A DNA stretch of 64,000 nucleotides from Massiliimalia massiliensis (GCF_900155615.1 NZ_FUHT01000003.1:124001-188000), one strand, 5' to 3'. Shown: positions 35,250-44,350, numbered from the stretch's first letter. A program made the numbers and translations. The notes: generated from the sequence alone by a model not told the origin.

Positions 35250-35413
35250 ATCCGGGAGCAGTGTTGCAATAGAGGAACCCAAGAAGGGTGCTCAGCATGC
35301 CAAGAAGGCTGCGTTTTCTGTGCTGCCGGAAGAAAAGCAGCAAAGAGTATGATAGAGATATGCCAGAAGGCGTATTATCCTGAAGAATCAGGATGATATG
35401 CCTCTATTTTTTT
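35250..35413 (+). promoter_or_regulatory. Structured leader with terminator/antiterminator pair (unidentified riboswitch candidate)
   Basis: After a TATAAT at 35240-35245 (poor -35), the RNA can fold into an outer stem (CCGG-AGCA with TGCT-CCGG). This encloses two similar hairpins with AAGAA loops: GAG-ACCC/GGGT-CTC and GC-GCC/GGC-GC. A third hairpin, ATATGCC-aga-AGGCGTAT (35358-35375), shares bases with a terminator stem at 35368-35403 that ends in seven T. The two are mutually exclusive. It lies 48 bases before the FecB-type gene. No known riboswitch class was recognised. Confidence 0.55.
35368..35413 (+). terminator. Terminator of the FecB leader
   Basis: AGGCGTATTATCCTGA pairs with TCAGGATGATATGCCT around AGAA and is followed by CTATTTTTTT. 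It would stop transcription before the ABC importer genes. Confidence 0.8.
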
Positions 35414-35460
35414 GTTCAGATGGATAGGGGTAAAATAGAATAGAAAGAGGTATCATTTGA

Positions 35461-36570
35461 ATGAAAAAGATTTTAGCAATCATTTTTGCGGTTATGATGG
35501 CGGTGTCTGTCGCCGCGTGCCAGGAGAATTCTGACGGGACTGCTTCTGGCGGATCTGAGATGGCGTCTACCCCGGTTCGGACAGTGACTGATCTGTTAGG
35601 ACGGGAGGTGGCAATCCCGGAGCAGATTAACCGCGTTGCGGCAATTAATTCTGCGGCCCGGATGCTGACCTATGCGGGGGCGGCAGACAAGCTGGTGGGC
35701 TGTACTGATATGGATAAAGAAGCCCAGGCGGGAATGCCCTATACCTATGTTAATGCGGACCGGTTTTCTTCGTTGGCCTCTGTGGGCTCCGGCGGCTCTA
35801 GTGATACGGTTTATACAGAGGAACTGGTAACCCTTGCTCCTGATTTGATCTTCGCCTTTACGACTGACACGGAGCTGTTGGATGAGGTTCAGGCTCAGAC
35901 CGGGATACCGGTTGTCGGGCTTTATGCAAAAGAGATTTTTGACGAGAGCTTTTATCAGACGCTGGAATTGGCCGGTTCTATTATGGGGACAGAAGAACAC
36001 TGCGCACAGATCGTTTCCAGCATGAAGGAATGGCAGCAGGATTTGCAGGATAGAACAAGGGATATCCCGGAGGAGGAGAAGCCATCCGTCTATTCCGGAG
36101 CAGTCAGCTTTAAGGGAGGACATGGCTTCGAGGGTACCTATGGAGCATACCCGCCGTTTGTGGCAGTCAATGCGAACAATGTAGTAGACAGTACCGGAAA
36201 AACCGGCTCTATGCTAATTGACCTGGAGAAGGTCACAGTTTGGGATCCCGACATTATCTTCCTTAATCCGCTGAATATGAATCTCGTGAATGAAGATTAT
36301 GAGAAAAATGCTGCCTTTTACGACAATTTAACTGCGGTCAAAGAGGGCCGGGTTTATACGCAGGTAGCCTTTAATTATAATTCCTGCAATATGGAAATCG
36401 CGATGGCCGACGCTTATTATGCAGGTACTGTTATCTATCCGGAGGCGTTTTCAGACGTGGACTTTGAGGAGAAAGCAGAGGAAATCTTCCGGGTTATGCT
36501 GGGACAGGATTATTTAAAGGTGCTTGAAGAGGCCGGTATTGGCTTCGGAGAACTGACGATCGGGAAATAG
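35461..36570 (+). CDS. ABC importer substrate-binding lipoprotein (FecB/BtuF type)
   Basis: A 369-residue TroA-superfamily binding protein. The signal peptide ILAIIFAVMMAVSVAAC ends in the lipobox VAAC. The mature part shows VTDLLGREVAIPEQINRVAA, LVTLAPDLIFAFTTD, GIPVVGLYA and VTVWDPDIIFLNPLNM, typical of carriers for Fe-siderophores, haem, cobalamin or other metal chelates. AAAGAGG precedes the ATG. It leads an operon with a FecCD permease, FepC-type ATPase, methyltransferase and FmdE protein. The ligand is not determined by sequence. Confidence 0.9.
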   Translation: MKKILAIIFAVMMAVSVAACQENSDGTASGGSEMASTPVRTVTDLLGREVAIPEQINRVAAINSAARMLTYAGAADKLVGCTDMDKEAQAGMPYTYVNADRFSSLASVGSGGSSDTVYTEELVTLAPDLIFAFTTDTELLDEVQAQTGIPVVGLYAKEIFDESFYQTLELAGSIMGTEEHCAQIVSSMKEWQQDLQDRTRDIPEEEKPSVYSGAVSFKGGHGFEGTYGAYPPFVAVNANNVVDSTGKTGSMLIDLEKVTVWDPDIIFLNPLNMNLVNEDYEKNAAFYDNLTAVKEGRVYTQVAFNYNSCNMEIAMADAYYAGTVIYPEAFSDVDFEEKAEEIFRVMLGQDYLKVLEEAGIGFGELTIGK

Positions 36571-36658
36571 CCTGGGCCGGGAAATGGCAACAGAGATATC
36601 GCCGCCATTTTGGATATGCTAAAACCGCACAGTTCCCAAGAAAGGAATGGTCATAATA

Positions 36659-37735
36659 ATGGGAGAAAAAACAGCGATGCTGCATCGGGGTACGGGCGCC
36701 TATGCCGGATATATCCGCAAAAAGGTACTGCTGATCATTATATTGGCAGTTGTAATGCTTTTTATCGCGCTGATTTCCATTGCGAGCGGGTCGTCCGAAC
36801 TGGGCCTCGGAGAGGTTGTAGCTGCACTGATGGGAAAAGGCGGTCAGCAAACCCGTATGATTGTATTCAATATCCGCCTGCCGAGAGTTGTCACAGCGGT
36901 AGTTGCCGGGATCGGGCTGGCCGCCGTCGGCTGTGTGCTGCAGAGCATCCTGAAAAATCCGCTTGCCTCTGCTTCAACCCTGGGCGTATCCCAGGGCGCG
37001 GCATTTGGCGCGGCGTTTTCCATTATTGTGCTGGGAACCGGGACGCAAAGCCAGACGCTGGACGGAATTACCATTTCAAATCCCTATTTGATTTCGGTTT
37101 GTGCATTTGCCGGCTCGATTCTGTCAACCATGGTAATCCTGGGGCTGTCTCGGATCAAGCGGGTAACGCCGGAATCGATGGTGTTAACCGGTGTGGCGCT
37201 CAGCTCCCTGTTTTCAGGCGGAACCGCGTTGCTGCAATATTTTGCGGATGACGTGAAGGTTTCAGCAGTTGTTTTCTGGACATATGGAAACTTAGGCGCC
37301 ACTTCCTGGCGGGAAATTTTGATCATGTCCCTGGTAGTCATGCTGGCGCTGATTTATTTCAGCTTGAATCGCTGGAATTATAACGCGCTGCAAAGCGGGG
37401 AGAGTACTGCCAAAGGACTAGGAGTCAATGTGGAGTCGATACAGATCGTGAATATGGTAGTCTGCGCGGTGACGGCCTCAACGATTGTTTCTTATATCGG
37501 TATCATCAACTTTATCGGCTTGATCGCGCCGCATCTGGTGCGCCGGCTGATAGGAAGCGATTACCGGTATCTGCTGCCTGCTTCCGCCTTGATGGGAGCA
37601 ATCCTGCTCCTGCTCAGTGATACGGTTTCCAGGCTGATAGCCGCGCCGATTATCCTGCCGATTGGGGCGATTACCTCCTTCCTGGGCGCGCCTCTCTTTC
37701 TCTATCTGATTTTTAAAGGGGTGAAGCGCAGATGA
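36659..37735 (+). CDS. ABC importer permease (FecCD/BtuC type)
   Basis: A 358-residue FecCD-family permease with about ten membrane helices. Family segments are NIRLPRVVTAVVAGIGLAAV, GCVLQSILKNPLASASTLGV, GAAFGAAFSI, ATSWREILIMSLVV and FIGLIAPHLVRRLIGSDYRY (coupling-helix region). ATG 36659 is chosen because ATG 36647 sits almost on top of the AAAGGA ribosome-binding site. The stop overlaps the ATPase start by 4 bases. Confidence 0.93.
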   Translation: MGEKTAMLHRGTGAYAGYIRKKVLLIIILAVVMLFIALISIASGSSELGLGEVVAALMGKGGQQTRMIVFNIRLPRVVTAVVAGIGLAAVGCVLQSILKNPLASASTLGVSQGAAFGAAFSIIVLGTGTQSQTLDGITISNPYLISVCAFAGSILSTMVILGLSRIKRVTPESMVLTGVALSSLFSGGTALLQYFADDVKVSAVVFWTYGNLGATSWREILIMSLVVMLALIYFSLNRWNYNALQSGESTAKGLGVNVESIQIVNMVVCAVTASTIVSYIGIINFIGLIAPHLVRRLIGSDYRYLLPASALMGAILLLLSDTVSRLIAAPIILPIGAITSFLGAPLFLYLIFKGVKRR

Positions 37736-38529
37736 TAGAAGCAAAAGAAATTGCGTTTGCCTACCGGAACTCCCGGAAGGTGCTGGCTGATATCTCTTTC
37801 ACTTTGGGCGGCGGAAGCTTTTTGGCCCTGCTTGGTAACAATGGCGCCGGGAAAAGTACCCTGTTAAAATGCCTCAATCATATTCTGGAACCGGATCAAG
37901 GCGTTATTTCCGTTTGTGGGCAGGATGTAAAATCCCTGAAACGGAGGAAGATCGCGCAGACTATGGCGTTTGTCGCACAGCAGAACGACGTGGGGCAGAT
38001 GACAGTCTTTGATACGGTTTTGATGGGGAGGAAGCCCTATATTACGATAAACCCGTCACAGGAGGATTTGGACATTACCCAAAATGTGATCGATAGGATG
38101 GAGCTTTCCGATTTTGCACTGCGCTATGTCGACGAGCTTTCGGGCGGAGAGCTGCAAAAGGTTGTGATTGCCAGGGCGCTGGCACAGCAGCCGAGGGTGC
38201 TTTTGCTGGATGAACCGACCAGCAGCCTGGATCTCTATAACCAGCATGAGGTGATGAGGATTGCCGGGGAGATCGCAAGGGAGGATCATATTCTGGTCAT
38301 TGTTGTAATCCATGACATTAACCTTGCCCTGCGCTATTGTGACCGATTTTTATTTGTCAAAGACGGGACAGTTTTTGCCTATGGTGATTCTTCGGTCATT
38401 CGGGATGAGACGATTTCGGCGGTATATGGAGTCAACGCCACGGTACGGGAAATAGACGGCAATAAAATTGTGTTCGTGGATTCCCTGCCGACGAAGCCGG
38501 ATATGAAGCAAACCTGGCCTCAAGAGTGA
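37732..38529 (+). CDS. ABC importer ATP-binding protein (FepC/BtuD type)
   Basis: A 265-residue ABC ATPase. Walker A GNNGAGKSTLLKCLN, Q loop VAQQNDVGQMTVFD, signature ELSGGELQKVVIARALAQQP, Walker B VLLLDEPTSSLD and switch region VVIHDINLALRYCD are all intact. FDTVLMGRKPYI is typical of siderophore/cobalamin importers. It overlaps the permease gene by 4 bases and completes the importer. Confidence 0.95.
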   Translation: MIEAKEIAFAYRNSRKVLADISFTLGGGSFLALLGNNGAGKSTLLKCLNHILEPDQGVISVCGQDVKSLKRRKIAQTMAFVAQQNDVGQMTVFDTVLMGRKPYITINPSQEDLDITQNVIDRMELSDFALRYVDELSGGELQKVVIARALAQQPRVLLLDEPTSSLDLYNQHEVMRIAGEIAREDHILVIVVIHDINLALRYCDRFLFVKDGTVFAYGDSSVIRDETISAVYGVNATVREIDGNKIVFVDSLPTKPDMKQTWPQE

Positions 38530-38573
38530 ATTTGCGTATTGTATTTCGCGGTTTGCGTCATCGAAAGAAAGGC

Positions 38574-39398
38574 ATGATGAAAAAGATGGATATTGAAATG
38601 CTAAAAAGGGAATGGGTTTCGCCCGCCCGGAATAAATCCGCCCTGCAGGCGGAAATCTGGGATCGTGCGGCCGAGAATTTTGCCGACCGTCCTCTGCCTG
38701 AATTTGAGACAGACCCTTTTTTAAAGCTGGTTTCTCGGACTGTTCCACTCCATCGAGGCCTCTCTGTTTTGGATATCGGATGTGGCGCCGGGGGCTATGC
38801 GGTGGCACTGGCAAAATGGGCTGGCGAGGTGGTCGGTGTAGATATCTCATCACGGATGATCGATTATGCGAAACAATGCGCGGAGAAAAACCACTGTGCA
38901 AACGCTGCCTTTTCCTGTCTGGACTGGGCGTATGCAGATATTGAGAAAATGGGTTTTGAAAAGCGCTTTGACCTTGTTTTCGCGCATATGACGCCGGCAG
39001 TCTCGGACTTTGAGACGCTCCGGAAACTGGTTGCCTGTGCCAAGAGAGACTGCTTTGTGCAGAAGCCGTCCAGACGGCGGCAGAGGATTCAGGACCAGGC
39101 AATCGAGGCGGCGGGAATCCAAACGGGACAGAGTGAGGATGATGGAATTGCCAAGCTGTTCCAAGCGCTGTGGCTGGCTGGTTTCTGTCCGGAAGTCCAG
39201 TACCGCAATGAGGTTTGGGAACAGGAACGAACTTTGGAGGATATGAAGCAGTGGTGCGTCAAACGGGCACAGCTTCGTCAGGAGCTGATAGGGGGACAGG
39301 AGGAAGCAATAGGCAGCTTTCTGGACTCGGTTTCGATTGATGGGATGATTCACGAGACGGTGACGACTACCATTGTCACTATATATTGGCAGGTCTGA
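38574..39398 (+). CDS. Class I SAM-dependent methyltransferase
   Basis: A 274-residue Rossmann-fold methyltransferase. Motif I is LSVLDIGCGAGGYAVALAKW, followed by VVGVDISSRMIDYAKQCAEK and FDLVFAHMTPAV. Start choice: ATG 38574 follows GAAAGAAAGG; a longer frame to 38526 would overlap the ATPase gene by 4 bases. It lies between the importer ATPase and an FmdE-domain gene in one operon, so its substrate may be a metal ligand or a small molecule linked to metal uptake. That role is inference. Confidence 0.85.
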   Translation: MMKKMDIEMLKREWVSPARNKSALQAEIWDRAAENFADRPLPEFETDPFLKLVSRTVPLHRGLSVLDIGCGAGGYAVALAKWAGEVVGVDISSRMIDYAKQCAEKNHCANAAFSCLDWAYADIEKMGFEKRFDLVFAHMTPAVSDFETLRKLVACAKRDCFVQKPSRRRQRIQDQAIEAAGIQTGQSEDDGIAKLFQALWLAGFCPEVQYRNEVWEQERTLEDMKQWCVKRAQLRQELIGGQEEAIGSFLDSVSIDGMIHETVTTTIVTIYWQV

Positions 39399-39413
39399 AA
39401 AGGAGAGGAAAGA

Positions 39414-39950
39414 ATGATCAACAAAAAAGAGCTGTGGGAACGCTGCGCCGCATTTCACGGGCATGTCTGCGGCGGGCTGACGATTGGATATCAAGCGGCG
39501 CTATATGCGGCAAAGCTGCTGGGACTGACCTTCTCTCAGGATGAAGAGGTTGTCTGTATCTGTGAAAATGACGCCTGCGGCGTAGATGCTATCCAGGTGA
39601 TGCTGGGATGCAGCGTCGGGAAGGGGAATCTTTTGTTCCATCTGCGCGGAAAACAGGCATTTTCCTTTTACAACCGAAAAACGGGAGAATCTGTTCGTCT
39701 GGTTTTAAGGGAACGTCCGGCTGGAATGAGCCGGGAGGAATCGTTTGCGTATCTTCAGGCACATCAACCGGAAGAACTGTTCGACGTCAAGAAGACGGTA
39801 ATTGCTTTGCCGGAAGCGGCCCGGATGTTCCGGTCGGTTAAATGCGAATGCTGCGGCGAGATCACAGCGGAAAATATGATCCGGCTCGAAAATGGGAAAA
39901 GCGTTTGTCTGGACTGCTGCCACGCCTATAATCGTTTTGATGTTTCATAA
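39414..39950 (+). CDS. FmdE-domain protein with zinc ribbon
   Basis: A 178-residue FmdE-family protein, named for subunit E of molybdenum/tungsten formylmethanofuran dehydrogenase. The N-terminal domain has CAAFHGHVCGGLTIGYQAAL and CICENDACGVDAIQVMLGCS, with conserved His and Cys that can bind metal. A C-terminal treble-clef-type zinc finger CECCGEITAEN...CLDCC follows. GGAGAGG precedes the start. Many clostridial FmdE genes lie beside metal-importer genes; here it closes the FecBCD-methyltransferase operon. A metal-binding or metal-delivery role is plausible but unproven. Confidence 0.88.
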   Translation: MINKKELWERCAAFHGHVCGGLTIGYQAALYAAKLLGLTFSQDEEVVCICENDACGVDAIQVMLGCSVGKGNLLFHLRGKQAFSFYNRKTGESVRLVLRERPAGMSREESFAYLQAHQPEELFDVKKTVIALPEAARMFRSVKCECCGEITAENMIRLENGKSVCLDCCHAYNRFDVS

Positions 39951-39956
39951 TTATGG

Positions 39957-39993
39957 AAAATCCACACACAGTTTTTATTGTGTGTGGATTTTT
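39957..39993 (+). terminator. Intrinsic terminator of the importer/FmdE operon
   Basis: AAAATCCACACACA pairs with TGTGTGTGGATTTT and ends in T. Confidence 0.92.
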
Positions 39994-40090
39994 GCCTCTT
40001 TCTGTGCTACAATGCAAAGTACATGAATGAGAACGTACGGGCCGGACAGAATAAAGCCAAGAGGAAAAGCCGGCCAATGGGGTGAGATGA

Positions 40091-41050
40091 GTGAAGCTAT
40101 TAGTAACAGGCGCTGCAGGCTTTATCGGCAGCAACTTTGTCCATTACCTGCTGAAAAATCATCCGCAGGATCAGATTACCGGGCTTGACCTGCTGACCTA
40201 TGCGGGACGTCTAGAATCCCTGAAGGATGTGATGCAAAGCCCGAACTTTTCCTTCGTACAGGCGGATATTGCCGATGCTGAATCGGTTGACCGGCTGTTT
40301 GCTGAAAGAGGGTTTGATTATGTGGTAAACTTTGCCGCAGAAACTCATGTTGACCGTTCTATCCGGGAACCAGGCGTTTTTCTGCGCAGCAATGTTGAAG
40401 GCGTCCGGGTTCTGATGGACGCCTGCCTGAAGCACCATGCCGGGCGGTTTCATCAGGTTTCCACCGACGAAGTGTACGGCGATCTGCCGCTAAACGGTAC
40501 GGTTCAGCCGTTTGATGAAGACGCCCCCCTCCGCCCGTCAAATCCGTATTCTGCTTCTAAGGCGTCAGCAGATCTGCTGGCACTGGCATACCGGAGAACT
40601 TATCGCCTGCCGCTCACAATATCCAGATGCAGCAATAATTATGGGCCGTATCAGTTTCCGGAGAAGCTGATCCCATTAGTAATCCTTCGTGCGCTGGAAG
40701 GAAAATCGATTCCCATATACGGGACAGGAGAAAACCGGAGGGATTGGATTCATGTTCTGGATCACTGTGCGGCAGTCGACCGGATATTACGGGAAGGAAA
40801 AGACGGTGAGATCTATCATATCAGTGCGCAGCAGGAGCTTGAAAACCTTGCTGTTGTAAAAATGATCCTTCGTGAGCTGGGTTGCTCCGAAGGATTGATT
40901 GAATTTGTTGCTGACCGTCCGGGACATGACCTGCGCTATGCGATCAGCGCCAAGAAAATAGCCCATGAGCTGAATTGGATGCCCTCTGTTCCGTTTGAAC
41001 AGGGGCTGCGCAGCACCATCGAGTTTTATAAAAGCCATCCAGATTGGTAG
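40091..41050 (+). CDS. dTDP-glucose 4,6-dehydratase-like enzyme
   Basis: A 319-residue extended short-chain dehydrogenase. LLVTGAAGFIGSNFVHYLL binds NAD; STDEVYGDL, YSASKASADLLALAYRRTY and RCSNNYGPYQFPEKLIPLVI are diagnostic of RmlB-type dehydratases, including the active-site Thr-Asp-Glu and Tyr-x3-Lys. RRDWIHVLDHCAAVDRIL completes the fold. It is a little shorter than typical RmlB (about 330-350). The start is GTG after GGGGTGAGATGA. No other rhamnose genes are adjacent, so it may serve another nucleotide-sugar pathway. Confidence 0.88.
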   Translation: MKLLVTGAAGFIGSNFVHYLLKNHPQDQITGLDLLTYAGRLESLKDVMQSPNFSFVQADIADAESVDRLFAERGFDYVVNFAAETHVDRSIREPGVFLRSNVEGVRVLMDACLKHHAGRFHQVSTDEVYGDLPLNGTVQPFDEDAPLRPSNPYSASKASADLLALAYRRTYRLPLTISRCSNNYGPYQFPEKLIPLVILRALEGKSIPIYGTGENRRDWIHVLDHCAAVDRILREGKDGEIYHISAQQELENLAVVKMILRELGCSEGLIEFVADRPGHDLRYAISAKKIAHELNWMPSVPFEQGLRSTIEFYKSHPDW

Positions 41051-41053
41051 CAT

Positions 41054-41088
41054 AAAAAAGCTCCCGGCAGTCAGCCGGGAGCTTTTTT
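41054..41088. terminator. Bidirectional terminator between dehydratase and hsp20
   Basis: AAAAAAGCTCCCGGC pairs with GCCGGGAGCTTTTTT, with T runs on both strands between two convergent genes. Confidence 0.93.
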
Positions 41089-41091
41089 ATG

Positions 41092-41526
41092 CTACTTAAT
41101 GTCAATACGCTTAGACGGACGGGATTCCTGTTCTTTTTTCGGCATGATAAGCTTTAAGACGCCGTTTTTATATTCTGCTGAAATTTCGTCAGCCTTCACA
41201 CCGGAAATATCAAAGCTGCGCTGATAAGCGCCATAGCTCCGTTCCCGTCTTACATAATTGCCTTTGTCGTGCTTTTGCTCCATGTCCGCATGCCGTTCAG
41301 CGCGGATAGTGAGGTAGCTGTCATCCAGGTCGATTTGGATGTCCTCTTTTTGGAATCCCGGAAGATCGGTTTCCAGTACGTAGGCGTTTCCGGTATCCTG
41401 AATATCGGTCTGAAAGCCAGACCAGCCGCCCTGGAAGAAATTCCGTTCTATCTCTTCTAATTCCTGGAATGGGTTATAGCTCGCCAAACGATGATGTTTG
41501 CGTTCAAAGGGTGTAAGTTCAAACAT
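41092..41526 (-). CDS. Hsp20-family small heat shock protein
   Basis: A 144-residue small heat shock protein. The alpha-crystallin domain runs from about residue 45 to 135 with YVLETDLPGFQKEDIQIDLD, YLTIRAER, GAYQRSFDISG and the diagnostic AEYKNGVLKLIMPK. It forms large oligomers that hold unfolding proteins. GGAGG precedes ATG 41526; the longer frame is rejected. A CIRCE element lies about 195 bases upstream, which suggests HrcA control. Confidence 0.95.
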   Translation of the reverse strand: MFELTPFERKHHRLASYNPFQELEEIERNFFQGGWSGFQTDIQDTGNAYVLETDLPGFQKEDIQIDLDDSYLTIRAERHADMEQKHDKGNYVRRERSYGAYQRSFDISGVKADEISAEYKNGVLKLIMPKKEQESRPSKRIDIK

Positions 41527-41719
41527 AAAAATTCCTCCAATTATCACAAATTTATTTTATGTAATCCGATTCCTTTTATGCCTGCGGTTATGGATTATTG
41601 TTCACCGTTTGCATCTTTTTGTTAGCCTTTGGGACTCATCTCCTTTTTTTCTTTACGATTATATTTTAATCTGCGATTATGTTTTTTGTTTTTAAAAAGG
41701 ATGAATAAAATGTAAAATA

Positions 41720-41746
41720 TTAGCACTCATATAATGAGAGCGCTAA
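41720..41746. promoter_or_regulatory. CIRCE element (HrcA operator)
   Basis: TTAGCACTC (41720-41728), 9 bases, then GAGCGCTAA (41738-41746). The consensus is TTAGCACTC-N9-GAGTGCTAA, so only one base differs. It lies between divergent hsp20 and the serine recombinase, and its spacer contains a plus-strand TATAAT. HrcA repression of hsp20 is the simplest reading. Confidence 0.85.
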
Positions 41747-41828
41747 TATTTGCGGTTTATGCAAAAAATAGAGAGACAAAAAGAGAAAACAAGGTTTTCC
41801 TTTCTTGGTTCAAAATGGTATGATAGTT

Positions 41829-41909
41829 AAAAATCGACAAATTTTTCGTACTTGAATTGCGATTTTTCGCTTATTTTCTATTACAATAGAAATACGGCGA
41901 CAAAAATCG
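41829..41909. repeat. Three CGATTTTT repeats upstream of the recombinase
   Basis: AAAAATCG at 41829-41836, CGATTTTT at 41860-41867 and AAAAATCG at 41902-41909. The last two extend to GCGATTTTT/AAAAATCGC, a 9-bp inverted repeat. Copies alternate in direction. They could be recombinase or autoregulatory binding sites, or alternative hairpins in the leader RNA. Confidence 0.45.
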
Positions 41910-41933
41910 CAGAGAACTTTCTAGGAGGACTAA

Positions 41934-42533
<600 letters not shown>

Positions 42534-42580
42534 TCAGTCAAAGAAAGGAATTTTAATGGGAATTTTTACCACGTTTTTTC

Positions 42581-42610
42581 TTGTCAGCAGAATAGGATTT
42601 CTGTTATAAT
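42581..42610 (+). promoter_or_regulatory. Promoter of the antiporter gene
   Basis: TTGTCA at 42581-42586 and TATAAT at 42605-42610 are 18 bases apart. Confidence 0.6.
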
Positions 42611-42659
42611 AAAAATATAGCACCGACATAAGAAAACAATTAAGAAGGAGGTAGTTCTG

Positions 42660-44306
42660 ATAGAGTTATTACTGTTACTTACCGCAGGGGTCATTATGAT
42701 CTGCATTGTATTTCAAAAGGTCTCCAGCAGACTGGGGATTCCGGCGCTGCTTGCATTTATTGTTCTGGGCATGCTGCTGGGCTCGGACGGCCTATTGAAA
42801 ATCCCCTTTGACGACTATGGCTTTGCAGAAAAAATTTGTTCTGTAGCGCTTATTTTTATTATGTTTTACGGCGGGTTTGGGATGAGATGGCAGGAGGCGA
42901 AAAAGATCGCTGTCAAGGCCACGCTCCTCTCCTCCGTTGGCGTTGTGTTAACCGCGTGCTTCACTGGACTGTTCTGCTATTTTGTTCTGAGGATGGAATT
43001 CTGGGAAGGGATTCTGGTAGGGTCTGTTCTCAGCTCCACCGACGCAGCCTCTGTCTTTTCTATCCTGCGCTCTAAACGGCTGAATCTGAAATACCGGACT
43101 GCGCCGATTTTGGAGATGGAGAGCGGGAGCAATGACCCGTTTTCGTACATGCTGACAGTAATCGTGCTGTCTGTGATGGCTGGCAATAATTCAGCCGGTT
43201 CTACTGTTTATCTGATTTTTGCACAGATTGCTTTTGGACTTTTATTTGGCTTTGGGATCGCTTTTCTCGGTTCCTGGCTGTTAAAACATATCTGGTTTTC
43301 AGCTCCCGGAGTGGAGACGATTTTTATCTTTGCTTTGGCGATTTTATCCTATACGCTTCCCTCGCTGGTGGGCGGAAACGGATATCTGAGCGTATATATT
43401 GTTGGGATTGTTCTAGGCAACTGTGAGCTTCACGGAAAAAAAGCGCTCGTCAATTTCTTCGACGTCTTTACCGGGCTGATGCAGATGACGATCTTTTTCC
43501 TTCTGGGTCTGCTTGCCTTCCCATCACAGATTCCTTCCGTGATCCTGCCGTCGCTGGGAATCGCGCTGTTTTTGACCTTTGTGGCCCGTCCGGCTGCGGT
43601 TGCCCTTTTGATGACGCCCTTTAAGATGCGTTTTCGGCAGCAATGCCTGATTTCCTGGGCTGGGCTGCGCGGAGCAGCCTCCATTGTATTTGCGATTCTT
43701 GCGACTGTGAGTCCCGCCTATATGAAGATCGATGTGTTTCACATCACCTTTACGGTGGTGCTTTTCTCGATTCTCCTGCAGGGCTCGCTTCTGCCATTGG
43801 TTGCAAAAAAACTAAAAATGATCAATAACCGCTACAGTATTTTGAAAACCTTTAACGATTATTCTGAAAATGCTGAGCTGCAGTTTGTATACCTAAAAAT
43901 AGAGCGGGATAATGAATGGGTTGGCAAGGCGGTCAAGGAGCTCGTTCTCCCTCCGGACATGATTTTAATGGCAATCCGGCGAGGGGAAGAGATGATTGCT
44001 CCCAAGGGAGGCACTGTGATTGAAAAAGGGGATATCTGCGTTCTGGGTACTGCCGGATGCCGAGAGGATCTCTCCAACGCCTTCCACGAAATGACCCTGA
44101 ACAAAAAGCATCATTGGTGCCGAAAAAAGATCAAGGATATCCAGTTTGCACAGAAGGTGCTGATTGTAATGGTGCGCCGCAGGCATCATATTATTATTCC
44201 CAACGGGCATACCCGCCTTTATGAAGGCGATGTGATTGTGATGCATATTCAGGAGCGTGACGGCCAGGAGAGCAAAGGGATTATCTCTAAACCGGGTCAG
44301 GGATAA
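42660..44306 (+). CDS. CPA1-type K+/H+ (or Na+/H+) antiporter with TrkA-C domains
   Basis: About 548 residues. The first 380 form 12 or so membrane helices of the CPA1 family (SRLGIPALLAFIVLGMLLGS, SVLSSTDAASVFSILRSK, ESGSNDPFSYMLTVIVL with the ion-binding Asp region, WAGLRGAASIVFAIL). Two RCK-C/TrkA-C-type regulatory domains follow (ELVLPPDMILMAIRRGEEMI; VMVRRRHHIIIPNGHTRLYE). The layout matches NhaP2/CvrA. The first in-frame ATG (42696) lies inside the first helix. AAGGAGG at 42645-42651 instead points to ATA 42660 or CTG 42657, giving IELLLLLTAG, the usual family start. Confidence 0.87.
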   Translation: MELLLLLTAGVIMICIVFQKVSSRLGIPALLAFIVLGMLLGSDGLLKIPFDDYGFAEKICSVALIFIMFYGGFGMRWQEAKKIAVKATLLSSVGVVLTACFTGLFCYFVLRMEFWEGILVGSVLSSTDAASVFSILRSKRLNLKYRTAPILEMESGSNDPFSYMLTVIVLSVMAGNNSAGSTVYLIFAQIAFGLLFGFGIAFLGSWLLKHIWFSAPGVETIFIFALAILSYTLPSLVGGNGYLSVYIVGIVLGNCELHGKKALVNFFDVFTGLMQMTIFFLLGLLAFPSQIPSVILPSLGIALFLTFVARPAAVALLMTPFKMRFRQQCLISWAGLRGAASIVFAILATVSPAYMKIDVFHITFTVVLFSILLQGSLLPLVAKKLKMINNRYSILKTFNDYSENAELQFVYLKIERDNEWVGKAVKELVLPPDMILMAIRRGEEMIAPKGGTVIEKGDICVLGTAGCREDLSNAFHEMTLNKKHHWCRKKIKDIQFAQKVLIVMVRRRHHIIIPNGHTRLYEGDVIVMHIQERDGQESKGIISKPGQG

Positions 44307-44321
44307 CCGGAGAGATTTTCA

Positions 44322-44350
44322 TTTACACTGAAATAAAAATGTGCTATGAT
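44322..44350 (+). promoter_or_regulatory. Promoter of the phenylacetate-CoA ligase operon
   Basis: TTTACA at 44322-44327 and TATGAT at 44345-44350 are 17 bases apart, about 55 bases before the gene. Confidence 0.55.

Noticed and set aside
35250-35340. Cobalamin riboswitch upstream of the BtuF/FecB-type gene
   Set aside because: The B12 box (GCCACTG context) and the conserved core are not present.
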